A DNA stretch of 64,000 nucleotides from assembly GCF_900110645.1 (NCBI RefSeq), contig NZ_FOFB01000004.1, forward strand, positions 186,001 to 250,000, read 5' to 3'. Positions 62,974 through 64,000 of this stretch are shown in pieces. Below the pieces are notes generated by a model, which searched no databases, was not told the origin of the DNA, and was given only the letters and a program-made list of their open reading frames with translations. Source of the DNA: Neolewinella agarilytica (GTDB lineage: Bacteria; Bacteroidota; Bacteroidia; Chitinophagales; Saprospiraceae). Both the position numbers and the translations under genes were made by a program. The first letter of the stretch is position 1. The number at the start of each line of letters is the position of its first letter.

Positions 62974-64000
62974 ATGAGTACAAACAAAGATTTCCAGCAA
63001 TTCGAAAACATGCACGAGGAGCAATTGCCCGTGCCAAAACACAAGCTTCACGACTGGACACATTTTGCCGGATTGTATGCCGCAGAGCACGTCGCGGCAA
63101 CAGAGTTTGTGATCGGAGCCACCTTCGTTGCTCTGGGGGCAAAAACCATGGATATTATCATGGGGCTCCTGATCGGTAACATCCTGGCCGTGTTGAGCTG
63201 GACCCTGATTACCTCCCCGATTGCGGTTGACACCCGGCTGAGTCTGTATACCTACCTCAATAAGATTGCGGGGGATTCTATGTCAAAGCTCTATAATTGG
63301 GCTAATGTCTTAATCTTTACGGTCATCTCGGCGGCCATGGTTACGGTCTCTTCCACGGCAGTTCGCTTTGCTTTTGACATACCGGCACAGCTGGATTGGT
63401 ACCCTACCAATGTATGGTTTGTCATGATCGTTCTGGCCGTTGGTGCTTTCGTAGTCTTTGTGGCTATTTATGGCTTTAATGCCGTTTCAGAGTTTTCGGG
63501 AATATGTGCTCCCTGGCTGTTTACCATGTTTGCCAGTGGGGCTATTGTGTTACTGCCAGCCTTGTCTTTAGACGTTTTGGGCAAAACACTGCCGGGCGGA
63601 TGGTCTGATTTGGTCAGCATCGGAAATCAATCTATATGGACGGGAGTCAACAGTGAGGGGCAACCGGGAATCGGGCTGGTGGAAGTTATTGGCTTCGGCT
63701 GGGCCGCTAACACGATTACGCATTTTGGCTTGATCGATATGGCATTACTCCGGTTTGCCAAAAAGAAATCCTACGGCCTGGCTACCAGTACCGGAATGCT
63801 GTTCGGGCATTATATCGCATGGATCTCGGCCGGGATTATGGGGGCCGGTGCTGCCGTAATTCTGGGTAAAACTATCGTAGAGTTAGACCCGGGAGACGTA
63901 GCCTACTACGCCCTGGGCTGGTCAGGCTTTGTCATTGTTATTGTGGCGGGCTGGACGACGGCCATCACCAATCTGTACCGGGCAGGCCTGGCAGCCCAGG
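62974..64000 (+). CDS. NCS1-type (cytosine/purine) permease, C-terminus cut by window edge
   Basis: At least 342 residues, open at the right edge. Inner membrane transporter of the purine/cytosine permease family. N-terminal cytosolic stretch MSTNKDFQQFENMHEEQLPV, then hydrophobic helices: FVIGATFVALGAKTMDIIMG, NILAVLSWTLITSPIAVDTR, VWFVMIVLAVGAFVVFVAIYG. GFGWAANTITHFGLIDMALLRF and YIAWISAGIMGAGAAVILG are family-like. Substrate (cytosine, purine, allantoin or thiamin-type) cannot be fixed. Start ATG 62974. Confidence 0.82.
   Translation, partial: MSTNKDFQQFENMHEEQLPVPKHKLHDWTHFAGLYAAEHVAATEFVIGATFVALGAKTMDIIMGLLIGNILAVLSWTLITSPIAVDTRLSLYTYLNKIAGDSMSKLYNWANVLIFTVISAAMVTVSSTAVRFAFDIPAQLDWYPTNVWFVMIVLAVGAFVVFVAIYGFNAVSEFSGICAPWLFTMFASGAIVLLPALSLDVLGKTLPGGWSDLVSIGNQSIWTGVNSEGQPGIGLVEVIGFGWAANTITHFGLIDMALLRFAKKKSYGLATSTGMLFGHYIAWISAGIMGAGAAVILGKTIVELDPGDVAYYALGWSGFVIVIVAGWTTAITNLYRAGLAAQ

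Overview
The window looks like a chromosome segment of a free-living, gliding or surface-associated Bacteroidota, most likely Saprospiria (Lewinella-like). Evidence: PorP/SprF and GldK/PorK type IX secretion (T9SS) genes, a 5 kb adhesin gene ending in a gliding-motility-type C-terminal domain, a TamB/TamL pair, TonB-dependent receptor and DUF6089-type barrels, LytTR regulators with LytS-type kinases, and TAnnTTTG-type promoter boxes. There is no IS element, CRISPR array, rRNA or tRNA that I can support. Both ends cut genes: an ABC exporter on the left and an NCS1-type permease on the right.

Layout. 1-11 kb: ABC exporter, barrel protein, class A PBP, ornithine aminotransferase, sugar nucleotidyltransferase, CreD, propeller lipoprotein, HemJ. 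11.5-19.4 kb: tamB-tamL operon. 19.5-31 kb: GxxExxY protein, divergent MocR regulator/flavin-oxidase pair, BNR propeller protein, two small unknown genes, folC, a TPR protein and a YyaL-type thioredoxin-domain protein. 31-34 kb: porP and gldK without gldL, gldM or gldN. 33-38 kb: queG and a GluQ-like synthetase (both tied to queuosine), a catalytically dead papain-like protein and an RluA-type pseudouridine synthase. 38-40 kb: YihY and a K+ channel. 40.6-43.7 kb: LytTR response regulator, a tiny double-glycine-leader peptide, and a soluble TPR histidine kinase. 43.8-54.3 kb: beta-helix protein, then a PorP/OmpA-PD40/giant adhesin operon. 54.5-64 kb: CorA, VOC protein, sulfatase, ATP-grasp protein, TonB-type receptor, lipoprotein, permease.

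The strongest candidate for a new system is at 40665-43694. A 49-residue ORF (41538-41687) sits between the response regulator and the kinase. It has a textbook double-glycine leader (hydrophobic residues at -12, -7 and -4, then GG) and a basic 17-residue core. The kinase has no membrane segment but a long TPR-like sensor region, so a peptide-signalling circuit with intracellular reading is plausible but unproven.

The second theme is repeats. A short motif (GGGCGC, a few bases, CGCAGGTGCAAGG) occurs about 17 times on both strands, in spacers and inside genes, several times forming part of signal peptides. There is also a 226 bp MITE-like element with 28 bp terminal inverted repeats, and hairpin arrays built of 7-base GGTTGCA-like units at gene edges.
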